Shown here: piece by piece, positions 1 through 6,500 of the stretch
Layout: every line of letters begins with the position of its first letter
How positions within the stretch are numbered: the first letter of the stretch is position 1
NCBI GenBank assembly: GCA_964482585.1
Contig: CAYZYO010000044.1
Location: 1 to 17,471 of the forward strand
Direction of reading: 5' to 3'
DNA: 17,471 bases
Source of the DNA: CAYZYO01 sp964482585
GTDB lineage: Bacteria > Bacillota > Syntrophomonadia > Syntrophomonadales > Syntrophomonadaceae
The notes under the pieces: model-generated
Told to the model about the DNA's origin: nothing
The model's database searches: none
What the model saw: only the letters and a program-made list of their open reading frames with translations
Program-made: the position numbers and the translations under genes

Positions 1-113
1 CCTATCCTGGCATATCTAACTGTTAACTGGTAATAATGAAATATAAGGCCTGACAGTACCCCTAGAAAGAGAGTAAGCAAAAATGCCTCTATCTGGGCAA
101 AAAGCCCTGACAA
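1..113 (-). CDS. yabQ: YabQ, spore cortex/coat membrane protein (partial, N-terminus only)
   Basis: The C-terminal part lies beyond the left edge; 37 codons are visible. The start is TTG at 111-113, chosen because AGGAGG (121-126) sits 7 nt upstream and no better start exists. The residues begin MSGLFAQIEAFLLTLFLGVL and run into a hydrophobic stretch ending LIFHYY, which fits the first membrane helix at the N-terminus of YabQ. YabQ is a multi-pass membrane protein made in the mother cell and needed for cortex formation in B. subtilis. The call rests on this hydrophobic start and on position directly after yabP, 60 nt downstream on the same strand, as in B. subtilis. The two are probably co-transcribed. 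With so little sequence the family call leans heavily on synteny. Confidence 0.72.
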   Translation of the reverse strand, partial: MSGLFAQIEAFLLTLFLGVLSGLIFHYYQLTVRYARI

Positions 114-173
114 ACAAATTCCTCCTTTATAATTTTAGCTTAGACTGGAAAAATAAATTAAAGAGTTGCAATA

Positions 174-443
174 TTATTTTATAAGTCGGTTTAATATACT
201 TTTGCCTTTAGTTTTTAAATCAGAGCCCTGGGCCTTATATTCAATACCGGTAATGCTTCCTTCAATCATCAGCCTGCCTTCATCCAGGTTCAGCATACTT
301 ATGTGCATTTCTTGTCCCACAATATTTAGATATCCCATGCTGGTCTCGAGAATTATTTCTTCATCATCAAAGGTATTGACTTTACTGACCCCCGTAAGTT
401 CCATTTTCCTGCGATTGCTTAACTTGATACTATGTTCAGACAT
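174..443 (-). CDS. yabP: Sporulation protein YabP
   Basis: An 89-residue protein of the YabP/YqfC sporulation family. Family-like segments are NRRKMELTGVSKVNTFDDEE near residues 11-30, then LETSMGYLNIVGQEMHI and a final basic stretch KGKSILNRLIK. The length is close to the roughly 100 residues of B. subtilis YabP. It starts at ATG 443 with AAGGAGG about 7 nt upstream. There is no signal peptide or membrane helix, so it is predicted to be a small cytoplasmic or peripheral beta-rich protein. In B. subtilis yabP and yabQ form a sigma-E (mother-cell) operon and YabP localises near the coat/cortex; its biochemical role is unknown. Here it is separated from rqcP by a terminator and 310 bp, so it should have its own promoter, followed by yabQ. 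Confidence 0.93.
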   Translation of the reverse strand: MSEHSIKLSNRRKMELTGVSKVNTFDDEEIILETSMGYLNIVGQEMHISMLNLDEGRLMIEGSITGIEYKAQGSDLKTKGKSILNRLIK

Positions 444-559
444 TTTTTCGCCTCCTTGTAAGCTTTTTATAAAAATAATATTTTAAAAAAATATTATTTA
501 TTCAGGGTAAACAATTATTTTTGGGTCTTGTCTTACACCGATACTCCGTTTTCTTAATA

Positions 560-587
560 AAAATATGCTTTAAATAATAATTTATAC
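560..587 (-). promoter_or_regulatory. Weak sigma-E-like promoter candidate for yabP-yabQ
   Basis: On the minus strand GTATAAA (581-587) is followed after 13 nt by CATATTTT (560-567). The -10 resembles the sigma-E consensus CATACAnT at 5 of the 7 defined positions; the -35 is a poor match and the spacing is at the short end. A separate promoter is expected because a terminator (721-752) cuts yabP off from rqcP. The leader would be about 110 nt and would include an AT-rich inverted repeat (474-484 with 488-498). In this AT-rich gap a chance match is quite possible. Confidence 0.25.
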
Positions 588-626
588 CTAATAATTAAGA
601 GTTTTGCATAATTTAAAAAGCCGGCA

Positions 627-658
627 TGTCATCCTGAGGTTTTGATCTCAGGATGACA
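627..658. repeat. Perfect 12-bp inverted repeat of the GTCATCCTGAG type
   Basis: TGTCATCCTGAG (627-638) is repeated as its exact complement CTCAGGATGACA (647-658) around an 8-nt loop. It lies between rqcP and yabP and is clearly more GC-rich than its surroundings. The words GTCATCCTGAG/CTCAGGATGAC recur as short dispersed palindromic elements in many bacterial genomes, so I read it as a small repetitive element. It is unlikely to be the operon terminator: a better one stands upstream (721-752), and after this stem on the minus strand comes TGCCGGC before any run of T. Confidence 0.55.
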
Positions 659-720
659 GTACTAAAATACCTGTCTAATGATACAGAAAAGCTAAAAATA
701 ACAGCCTGCTAAAAAAAGCC

Positions 721-752
721 AAAAAAAAATTGTCCTGTTAATAACAGAACAA
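721..752 (-). terminator. Rho-independent terminator after rqcP
   Basis: On the minus strand TTGTTCTGTTA (742-752) pairs with TAACAGGACAA (730-740), with one G-U pair and a short loop, directly followed by nine T (721-729). The stem begins 1 nt beyond the rqcP stop codon. It should end the transcript carrying HU and RqcP and isolates yabP-yabQ. Confidence 0.85.
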
Positions 753-753
753 T

Positions 754-1005
754 CTATTGTTCAATAATACGATACAAGTTTGTCGCCTCACCTGCCCTGA
801 CATTATCCCTAACGTCAAGGACTTCAAAAACTGATTCCCGCTGTCCCAGCTGAAGAGTAATAATATCTCCCTTTTTCACCTTACTTGATGGCTTAGCTAT
901 CTTGCCATTAATTAATACCCGTTCATTGCCTGCAAACTCCCTGGCAACAGTACGTCTTTTTACTATCCGGGATACCTTAAGATATTTATCAAGTCTCATT
1001 ATCAC
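754..1005 (-). CDS. rqcP: RqcP/YabO, S4-domain ribosome quality-control factor
   Basis: An S4 RNA-binding protein of 83 residues, or 81 if translation starts at ATG 999. The N-terminus RLDKYLKVSRIVKRRTVARE is the typical S4 helix-turn-helix of B. subtilis YabO, followed by INGKIAKPSSKVKKGD and the beta-strand end of the fold. In B. subtilis RqcP binds obstructed 50S subunits and supports alanine tailing by RqcH. GTG 1003-1005 overlaps the HU stop as GTGA; ATG 999 fits the family start (MRLDK) better. Neither has a clear Shine-Dalgarno site, so translation is probably coupled to HU. A terminator follows immediately. It is not ribosomal protein S4, being far too short. Confidence 0.93.
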   Translation of the reverse strand: MIMRLDKYLKVSRIVKRRTVAREFAGNERVLINGKIAKPSSKVKKGDIITLQLGQRESVFEVLDVRDNVRAGEATNLYRIIEQ

Positions 1006-1274
1006 TGTAACAAATCTTTGAGTGCTTTTCCGGCTTTAAATGCAGGAACAACAGTTTCAGGAATATTTATTTCTTCTCCAGTTTGCGGGTTTCTCCCTTT
1101 TCTAGCCTGTCTTTGTCTTACCTCAAATGTCCCAAAACCCATAAGCTGCACTTTATTTCCAGTCTTTAACACTTCTTCAACGGTATCAAAAAAAGCATTA
1201 ATTATTTTTTCCGTATCTTTTTTAGTTAAACCGCTTTTAGCACTAATCTCTCCTACTAATTCCGTTTTATTCAT
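1002..1274 (-). CDS. hup: HU family DNA-binding protein
   Basis: A 90-residue HU protein, full length for the family. It contains NKTELVGEIS at the start, the KKDTEKIINAFFDTVEEVL helix pair, the core GFGTFEVRQRQARKGRNPQTG (about residues 46-66) with the DNA-intercalating RNP of the beta arm, and the closing VPAFKAGKALKDLL. HU is the dimeric nucleoid protein that bends and compacts DNA. It starts at ATG 1274 with AGGAGG (1281-1286) 6 nt upstream. Its stop overlaps the start of rqcP, so the two are one transcript ended by the 721-752 terminator. In B. subtilis hbs lies elsewhere; a location between mazG and rqcP is the order I recall from many clostridia. Confidence 0.97.
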   Translation of the reverse strand: MNKTELVGEISAKSGLTKKDTEKIINAFFDTVEEVLKTGNKVQLMGFGTFEVRQRQARKGRNPQTGEEINIPETVVPAFKAGKALKDLLQ

Positions 1275-1373
1275 ATTTTACCTCCTTAGTTTTATAGTTA
1301 TACTATTCTTGGTTATTATTAAATATCCTTTGTGCTTAAACTAAAAATTGATTTCACTATGAAAAAACTAACC

Positions 1374-1417
1374 GGAGACTAAAGTCCTCTCTACACAAGA
1401 ATTAGAGATTCTACCGT
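1374..1417 (-). repeat. REP-like GTAG-headed hairpin, copy A (degraded)
   Basis: On the minus strand a GTAG foot (1391-1394 complement) is followed by AGAGGACTTTAGTCTCC, ending at 1374. The stem is imperfect because a GA pair is swapped relative to copy B (4761-4798). An ACGGT word at 1413-1417 lies upstream, as beside copy B. Next to it a smaller stem AGAAT/ATTCT (around 1398-1412) is also preceded by GTAG. A GTAG-type foot before a short palindrome with a CTTCAG/CTTTAG centre is the layout of REP elements mobilised by RAYT/TnpA-REP proteins. The repeat occupies the 167-238 bp mazG-hup gap. Confidence 0.45.
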
Positions 1418-1441
1418 GAACCAAGTTTGGGTTCTTGTTGC

Positions 1442-2203
1442 TTAATAGCCTTTATGTTTAGCTTCATCCCAAATTTTATCCATTTCAGACAGATCTAAAT
1501 CGGAAAAACTTTTTCCTCTTTTTTTTATCTCAGTCTCTATATAGGTAAACCGGCGGGCAAATTTATCATTAGAAGCCTGCAGTGCTTCTTCTGGATCTAT
1601 GTTATTCATTCTGGCAATATTAACTAAAGCAAAAAACATATCTCCGGTTTCTTCTTTTTTCTCGGTATCATTAGTCGCTGAACTAAGCTCATCGACTTCC
1701 TCTTTAAATTTCTCAACTGCTCCATTTACCCGGGGCCAATCAAATCCAACCCGGGCTGCCTTTTCCTGCATCTTCATAGCCCGCATTAATGCCGGCAGCA
1801 TTTTGGGGATACCTTCTAATAAGTATTCTTTTCCCTCTCTTTGTTTGAATCCCTCCCACTTGTCCATAACATCATCACTGGTTTTTAAATCCATCTGGCC
1901 AAAAACATGCGGGTGCCGATCAATCATTTTCTTGCTGACCGTTCGCGCAACATCAGCGAAACTAAAATACCCTTCACGTTTTGCCAGAGCAGCATGAAAA
2001 ACAACCTGTAATAATAAGTCTCCCAACTCTTCTTTAAGTTTATTCATATCTGACTCTTCAATTGCTTCAATAACTTCATAACATTCTTCTATCAGATACC
2101 TTTTTAAGGATTCATGGGTTTGCTCCTTATCCCAGGGACACCCATCTGGAGCCAGCAGCCTGTCCAATACCTGCAAAAGCTCCTCTATTGCGCCAGCACT
2201 CAT
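1442..2203 (-). CDS. mazG: MazG nucleoside triphosphate pyrophosphohydrolase
   Basis: MazG hydrolyses NTPs/dNTPs to the monophosphate and pyrophosphate (house-cleaning and ppGpp-linked control in E. coli). From ATG 2203 it has 253 residues, close to E. coli MazG (263), with two MazG repeats. Visible motifs are CPWDKEQTH (22-30), metal-binding EECYE (39-43) and EELGD (58-62) of the first domain, and EEVDE and EETGDMFF of the second. The ATG at 2203 is preferred over GTG 2212 because AAGGAA lies about 9 nt before the ATG but touches the GTG. The B. subtilis counterpart YabN carries an extra N-terminal tetrapyrrole methylase-like domain; that domain is absent here and upstream DNA is the end of spoVB, so it is not a truncation at the start codon. 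It lies 95 bp after spoVB. Confidence 0.95.
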   Translation of the reverse strand: MSAGAIEELLQVLDRLLAPDGCPWDKEQTHESLKRYLIEECYEVIEAIEESDMNKLKEELGDLLLQVVFHAALAKREGYFSFADVARTVSKKMIDRHPHVFGQMDLKTSDDVMDKWEGFKQREGKEYLLEGIPKMLPALMRAMKMQEKAARVGFDWPRVNGAVEKFKEEVDELSSATNDTEKKEETGDMFFALVNIARMNNIDPEEALQASNDKFARRFTYIETEIKKRGKSFSDLDLSEMDKIWDEAKHKGY

Positions 2204-2298
2204 GAAACTCACTTCCTTTAACTTCCTTTATTATTACACTTGTTGTTTACACTAATTAGACCTTACTTGAGCCTTTGCTATTAAACTCCTTTTAATTC

Positions 2299-3846
2299 CT
2301 ATACTCCTTTTATAATTCTTTTAACCATATTAATATCTAATTCTTTTAACCCGAATAGTAATAAACCATAAATCCCAATTCCAATAATTATCGCAATCAG
2401 GGTGGAAATATGAGAATTTATCTCTGCTCCTACCAAAAAATAGTAGGAGACTTTTACTCCTATCGCCATGATTACAGTAACAATTGTAATTTTAATTAAT
2501 CTTAATACTTCATAGTTTATGCCGGTCATTTTTCTTAAATAGAATATATTTAAAAAAGAACCGGCCATAAAAGCGAGTACGGTGCCTATAGCCGCGCCTT
2601 TAATATTTAACATGGGAATGCTGGTAAGGCTGTAATTAAAAATAACCTTTAAGATCCCGGTCACTACCAGATGACGCATAGCTACTTCCGGGTGTCCTAT
2701 TCCCTGCAGCCCGGCACTTGATAATTGAAATACTGCTAACATAATACATGAAAAAGCTAATGGTTCAAGAGGTATCCCGGCTTCAGGGGTTGCATAAAGA
2801 AGATCACAGATTGGAAAAGCCAGTATATAAAGCCCGGCAGCACATGGTAAAGAAATAAGCATTCCTGCCCTGAATCCATAATTAATCCGACTGGTTAATA
2901 GGTTGTTCTCTTTTTTAGCCAAGGCCTCAGAAACTGCTGGTACTAAACTGGTTGCTATGGATATAGTGAAAATAGTCGGCAGGCTGATAAGGACTGCTGC
3001 CATCCCAGCTAAGTGACCATACAAGGCAGTAGCATGAGAAGTATTGTACCCGATTGCTATTAACCGGCCAGGTACAATAACCGCATCCAGGATCTGGACC
3101 AGGGGTAGGACTACCGCCCCAAAGGATACCGGTACTGCCAAACGCACCATTTCTTTAGCCAGATCAATTGAACTGGTTCCTGAATATAACAGCGTTTCTC
3201 CAGGTTTAGTTTCGTTTCTTTGAAAACGGTAGTAGTAAACAGCAAGTACAATCAGCCCACTTATTCCTCCTACAACCGCCCCAAAAGTAGCCCCTGCAGC
3301 TGCATATTCCAGGCCGCGGGGAAAGAGCAAAAAAGCTAATATCAATACTGCGCCAACTCTAAACAACTGCTCTATAACCTGGGAAACTGCAGTAGGTATC
3401 ATTGATTGATGCCCCTGGAAATAGCCCCGGAAAACCGACATCATGCCGGCAAAAAAAATGGCTGGGGCTACAGCTAAGATAGGTAAGTAAGCCCGGGAAT
3501 CTTTTAAAACACTGCCAGCAAAAAAATGGGCTGAATTCATTACTATAAAGGTTAATAAGAGACCAAAAATAAAAAGTATACAAAGGGAAACCTTAAATAT
3601 TTTTCTGCTGTCCCCGTTATATCCCTGGGTTTCTTTTCTGGAAACTAAAACTGAAATCGCTACTGGTACTCCTGCGGTAGCCAGTGCTAAAATAGTTGTA
3701 TAGATGGGATAGGCCATCTGATAAAGACCCATTCCTTCTCCACCTAAGAGCCGGGCTAATGGAATACGATATATGGCTCCCAGTAATTTACTGATTGCCC
3801 CGGCAATACTAAGCACCATGGCTCCTTTAAGAAAATTCTGCTGCAT
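2299..3846 (-). CDS. spoVB: SpoVB/YabM-type polysaccharide flippase (MOP superfamily)
   Basis: A 515-residue integral membrane protein with about 14 predicted hydrophobic helices. It begins MQQNFLKGAMVLSIAGAISK and continues LLGAIYRIPLARLLGGEGMGLYQMAYPIY, the N-terminal signature of the SpoVB/MurJ-like MVF branch of the MOP (MATE-like) superfamily. A family-typical FRGYFQGHQSMIPTAVSQ segment follows near residue 145. Such proteins flip lipid-linked glycan precursors; SpoVB is needed for cortex synthesis in B. subtilis, and the gene at this exact locus there is the paralogue yabM. The start is ATG 3846 because GGGGAGG lies 6 nt upstream; the in-frame ATG at 3861 has none. An extended -10 promoter (3875-3903) is just upstream, and mazG follows. 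SpoVB versus YabM cannot be settled without a tree. Confidence 0.88.
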   Translation of the reverse strand: MQQNFLKGAMVLSIAGAISKLLGAIYRIPLARLLGGEGMGLYQMAYPIYTTILALATAGVPVAISVLVSRKETQGYNGDSRKIFKVSLCILFIFGLLLTFIVMNSAHFFAGSVLKDSRAYLPILAVAPAIFFAGMMSVFRGYFQGHQSMIPTAVSQVIEQLFRVGAVLILAFLLFPRGLEYAAAGATFGAVVGGISGLIVLAVYYYRFQRNETKPGETLLYSGTSSIDLAKEMVRLAVPVSFGAVVLPLVQILDAVIVPGRLIAIGYNTSHATALYGHLAGMAAVLISLPTIFTISIATSLVPAVSEALAKKENNLLTSRINYGFRAGMLISLPCAAGLYILAFPICDLLYATPEAGIPLEPLAFSCIMLAVFQLSSAGLQGIGHPEVAMRHLVVTGILKVIFNYSLTSIPMLNIKGAAIGTVLAFMAGSFLNIFYLRKMTGINYEVLRLIKITIVTVIMAIGVKVSYYFLVGAEINSHISTLIAIIIGIGIYGLLLFGLKELDINMVKRIIKGV

Positions 3847-3874
3847 TATGTTCCTCCCCATTATCGTGAGGTAT

Positions 3875-3903
3875 ATTATACCACAGTAATACCCTGGAAG
3901 TAA
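3875..3903 (-). promoter_or_regulatory. Sigma-A-like extended -10 promoter for spoVB-mazG
   Basis: On the minus strand TTACTT (3898-3903) is followed after 17 nt by TATAAT (3875-3880), preceded by TGG (extended -10). The -10 is perfect and the -35 is weak. Transcription would start near 3868, just ahead of GGGGAGG and ATG 3846. TATAATATA also resembles a sigma-K/E -10, so a sporulation sigma factor cannot be excluded. Confidence 0.55.
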
Positions 3904-3964
3904 GCTATGAGACGTTAAGGCATAACTTAATCTGTGTACAAATACTCCTCACAATTATAAACAC

Positions 3965-3998
3965 CAAAAGAAGCGATCTTAAAAATAAGACCGCCTCT
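3965..3998 (-). terminator. Rho-independent terminator after spoVT
   Basis: AGAGGCGGTCTT (3987-3998) pairs with AAGATCGCTTCT (3969-3980) on the minus strand: 12 pairs including two G-U, with a 6-nt loop and TTTT after the stem. It lies 17 nt past the spoVT stop codon. The plus strand also has a T run after the stem (3999-4002), but no plus-strand gene reads into it. Confidence 0.8.
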
Positions 3999-4014
3999 TT
4001 TTAAAGCTAAAATG

Positions 4015-4578
4015 CTACTGCTCCATCTGTTTAGCCAGAAATCCGGCTGCGGTTTCTGCCAGCTTAACCTCCAGGTCTCCAAGTTTTACTCCCGCTTCTT
4101 TGCTGACGATGATAACTGCTCCAATAGGATCTCCTTGACTGATAATTGGCGCTATCACCTGAGATTTAATGGTGTATTCCCTATCCTCATTCTGGATAAT
4201 ATGAACACTTTCATCATCTGGTGCTGCCAGATCATTCATTATTAAAGTAGTTCTTTCTTCAAGTGCTCTTTCAACCGCATTGCCAATTGCCTTATTTAGA
4301 AATTCTCTTTTATTGGATCCAGCTATAGCAATTATAACATCTCTGTCAGCAATTAAAGAAATGTGCCCTATAGTTTCGTGCAGAGAATCTGCATATTCTT
4401 TAGCAAAATCTCCCAGTTCTCCTATGGGAGAATATTTTTTTAATATAACTTCACCTTCTCGATCAACAAAGATCTCTAGAGGGTCACCTTCACGGATACG
4501 TAAAGTCCTACGTATTTCCTTGGGTATGACAACCCTTCCCAGGTCATCTATTCGGCGAACGATTCCTGTTGCTTTCAA
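4015..4578 (-). CDS. spoVT: SpoVT, stage V sporulation transcription factor
   Basis: A 187-residue regulator with an AbrB-like swapped-hairpin DNA-binding domain at residues 1-50 (MKATGIVRRIDDLGRVVIPK then EIRRTLRIREGDPLEIF) and a C-terminal GAF-like domain (about 56-180). B. subtilis SpoVT (178 residues) is made in the forespore under sigma-G and activates or represses sigma-G genes, affecting germination and spore resistance. The start is TTG (4576-4578): the family sequence begins exactly there and no ATG/GTG lies in frame upstream. AAGGAGGG is 11-12 nt before it, slightly far, which with TTG suggests modest translation. A near-consensus sigma-G promoter lies at 4637-4667, giving a leader of about 50 nt. 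It is monocistronic by its terminator and divergent from the ger operon, whose sigma-G-dependent relatives are known SpoVT targets. Confidence 0.97.
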   Translation of the reverse strand: MKATGIVRRIDDLGRVVIPKEIRRTLRIREGDPLEIFVDREGEVILKKYSPIGELGDFAKEYADSLHETIGHISLIADRDVIIAIAGSNKREFLNKAIGNAVERALEERTTLIMNDLAAPDDESVHIIQNEDREYTIKSQVIAPIISQGDPIGAVIIVSKEAGVKLGDLEVKLAETAAGFLAKQMEQ

Positions 4579-4636
4579 TTTACTATTATCCCTCCTTTTT
4601 CACTAAATTAATGATGTTGATTTTCTTTCTCAATCA

Positions 4637-4667
4637 TAGTATATAACTCAAAATCCCCTTTTATTCA
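4637..4667 (-). promoter_or_regulatory. Near-consensus sigma-G promoter for spoVT
   Basis: On the minus strand TGAATA (4662-4667), an 18-nt spacer, then TATACTA (4637-4643). Compared with the B. subtilis sigma-G consensus (TGAATA, 17-18 nt, CATACTA) only one of 13 positions differs. The predicted start is near 4630, about 50 nt before the TTG start. Known sigma-G control of spoVT in B. subtilis supports it. Confidence 0.8.
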
Positions 4668-4760
4668 CTTTTTACCATCAAGCCTAAAAAATATTTTACT
4701 TTATCACTATTAATACTTCTATTAACAACTGTAACCAACTAGTATTTTCCCGGCAGGCAT

Positions 4761-4798
4761 ATACCGTAGAGGAGACTTCAGTCTCCTCTAAATACCGT
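4761..4798 (+). repeat. REP-like GTAG-headed palindrome, copy B (perfect)
   Basis: TAGAGGAGACT (4767-4777) and AGTCTCCTCTA (4780-4790) form a perfect 11-bp inverted repeat around TC, in effect a stem with a TTCA loop. GTAG (4766-4769) is at its foot, and the 7-bp direct repeat ATACCGT flanks it at 4761-4767 and 4792-4798. It lies in the divergent spacer between spoVT and the ger operon, upstream of both promoters, so it is not a terminator for either. It shares the GTAG foot, the GAGGACT-like arm and the AGTCTCC arm with copy A at 1374-1417. Confidence 0.6.
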
Positions 4799-4846
4799 TA
4801 TTATCCAGCTATTTTTTAGGTAGTTCTGGAATATAAATAATAGTTT

Positions 4847-4877
4847 TGCATAAATAACCTGTTTGATGTACAAACTT
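4847..4877 (+). promoter_or_regulatory. Sigma-G-like promoter for the ger operon
   Basis: TGCATA (4847-4852), an 18-nt spacer, then CAAACTT (4871-4877). The -35 fits TGMATA fully and the -10 fits CATACTA at 5 of 7 positions. The predicted start, near 4884, would give a leader of about 50 nt before ATG 4936. Germinant-receptor operons of B. subtilis are sigma-G dependent, which supports the assignment. The spacing is the same as in the opposing spoVT promoter. Confidence 0.5.
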
Positions 4878-4935
4878 ATTACGAAATCTTAATAAATGCT
4901 TTAATAATTATTAATTGAATGGTAGGGAACTCATT

Positions 4936-6492
4936 ATGCGCTACCTTAATGAGAATAAAAAACAAAAAAATAAAAACCAGGCCCACGAAATAATTGCAGA
5001 ACCGGTATCAGTGAACATCCAGGATAATATTGATAAACTAAAAGTTTTGCTTGATAACTGCTCCGATTCAGTAATCCGGGAGTTTAGGTTTGGCCGGCAA
5101 AAGGATATAAGATGTGTTCTGCTTTATTTTGATGGACTGGTTGACCGGGCGGAAATTGAAGAAAACCTCTTAAGGCCTATGCTATTAGAACTTAATATGA
5201 TTGATACCCAAACCAAGCCCCTTGATGGTCAAAATCTCCTGCAGGAAATTCAGGACCGGGTATTATCACTGGCGGAATTAGAACAGCTTTCAACCCTCCA
5301 GGATTTATGTCACCATATAAACTCAGGAGATACGGTACTGTTAATCGACGGCAGTGATAAGGGCCTGGTAGCCGGAACCCGCTTCTGGCAGGGCCGCGCT
5401 GTTGAGTCTCCGGAAAACGAATCGGTTATTCAGGGCCCTAAAGAAGGATTTACAGAAACCCTGCGCTTTAATACTGCCCTGCTCAGGCGCAGGATAAAAT
5501 CAACCCGGTTTAAAACAAAACATTTGGTTATGGGCCGGATTACTAAAACCGATGTAGTTGTATGTTATATAGAGAGTATCGTTTCTGCAGGCCTGGTACA
5601 AGAAGTCCTTGAACGGCTGTCCCGGATAGATATTGATGGTGTGCTGGATCCCGGCTACCTGGAGGAATTTATAGTAGATACCAGGTGGACCATTTTTGCC
5701 CAGGCGGAATACACGGAAAAACCTGATAGGGTTACCGGGCATCTCTTAGAGGGGAGGGTATGTATAATGGTTGATGGCTCACCTATGGCTATGATAGTCC
5801 CCACGTCTTTTCTCCAGTATTTAATATCTGGAGAGGATTATTACCAGCGGTTTATTCCCGCCTCAATTTTTCGTGTATTGCGTTTTACCGCCTTTTTCAT
5901 TGCTCTGCTTTTACCCTCTCTCTATATAGCAGTTATCACTTTTCACCATGAACTAATACCTTTTTCCCTCTACCTAACGCTGGCTACCAGCCGTGAAGGG
6001 GTTCCTTTTCCTGCTTTTATAGAAGCCTTGATGCTGGAATTAACCTTTGAACTTTTAAGGGAAGCCGGCTTAAGACTGCCGAGAGCAATAGGTCCTGCTG
6101 TAAGTATAGTAGGTGCTTTAATAATAGGTGATGCCGCTGTCAGGGCCGGACTGGTATCTACCCCCATGGTGGTAGTAGTTGCTTTTACTGGTATTGCCTC
6201 ATTTGTAACTCCAGCATATAATGCCGGCATTATCATCCGTATCGCCCGCTTTGGCATACTGGCAGCAGCTGCACTCCTGGGTTTCTATGGGATAATTATT
6301 GCCCTTTTACTGATGTTAACCAGGATGATATCTTTAAAATCGTTTGGCCAGCCTTATTTATCACCACTGGCACCCTTAGATATTTCCCGTTTATCTGATA
6401 TCCTGGTCCGGCGTCCCTGGCCTAAAAACACTCTGCGTCCGGATATTGACGGCATGCAAAACCGGACCCGGCTAAAACACTGTGAAAAGTGA
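4936..6492 (+). CDS. gerKA: Spore germinant receptor A subunit (GerA/GerKA family)
   Basis: The A subunit of a Ger-type receptor complex in the spore inner membrane, which senses nutrients and triggers germination. It has 518 residues, normal for the family. Residues 1-300 form the soluble N-terminal domain, including GDTVLLIDGSDKGLVAGTRF and the ETLRFNTALLRRRIK stretch. From about 306 to 465 come several membrane helices and the family hallmark REAGLRLPRAIGPAVSIVGA, which continues to DAAV (375-402). The tail SPLAPLDISRLSDILVRRPW is also typical. ATG 4936 is preferred to TTG 4915 because GTAGGG lies about 8 nt upstream and nothing precedes the TTG. It is first in an A-C-D-B operon, 8 nt from the C gene. 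Which receptor (GerA, GerB, GerK or other) and which germinant cannot be told from sequence; the symbol reflects the gerK-like order. Confidence 0.95.
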   Translation: MRYLNENKKQKNKNQAHEIIAEPVSVNIQDNIDKLKVLLDNCSDSVIREFRFGRQKDIRCVLLYFDGLVDRAEIEENLLRPMLLELNMIDTQTKPLDGQNLLQEIQDRVLSLAELEQLSTLQDLCHHINSGDTVLLIDGSDKGLVAGTRFWQGRAVESPENESVIQGPKEGFTETLRFNTALLRRRIKSTRFKTKHLVMGRITKTDVVVCYIESIVSAGLVQEVLERLSRIDIDGVLDPGYLEEFIVDTRWTIFAQAEYTEKPDRVTGHLLEGRVCIMVDGSPMAMIVPTSFLQYLISGEDYYQRFIPASIFRVLRFTAFFIALLLPSLYIAVITFHHELIPFSLYLTLATSREGVPFPAFIEALMLELTFELLREAGLRLPRAIGPAVSIVGALIIGDAAVRAGLVSTPMVVVVAFTGIASFVTPAYNAGIIIRIARFGILAAAALLGFYGIIIALLLMLTRMISLKSFGQPYLSPLAPLDISRLSDILVRRPWPKNTLRPDIDGMQNRTRLKHCEK

Positions 6493-6500
6493 GGGGTAAA

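Noticed and set aside
627..658. The GTCATCCTGAG stem as terminator of the hup-rqcP transcript
   Set aside because: A much better terminator with nine T lies directly after rqcP (721-752), and this stem lacks an adjacent T run on the minus strand.
1599..1997. A 132-codon plus-strand frame opposite mazG
   Set aside because: It is an antisense shadow of mazG. The sense strand has MazG motifs and a ribosome site, and the antisense product resembles nothing.
4767..4790. The perfect palindrome as terminator for spoVT or the ger operon
   Set aside because: It lies upstream of both promoters and is not followed by a T run on either strand.
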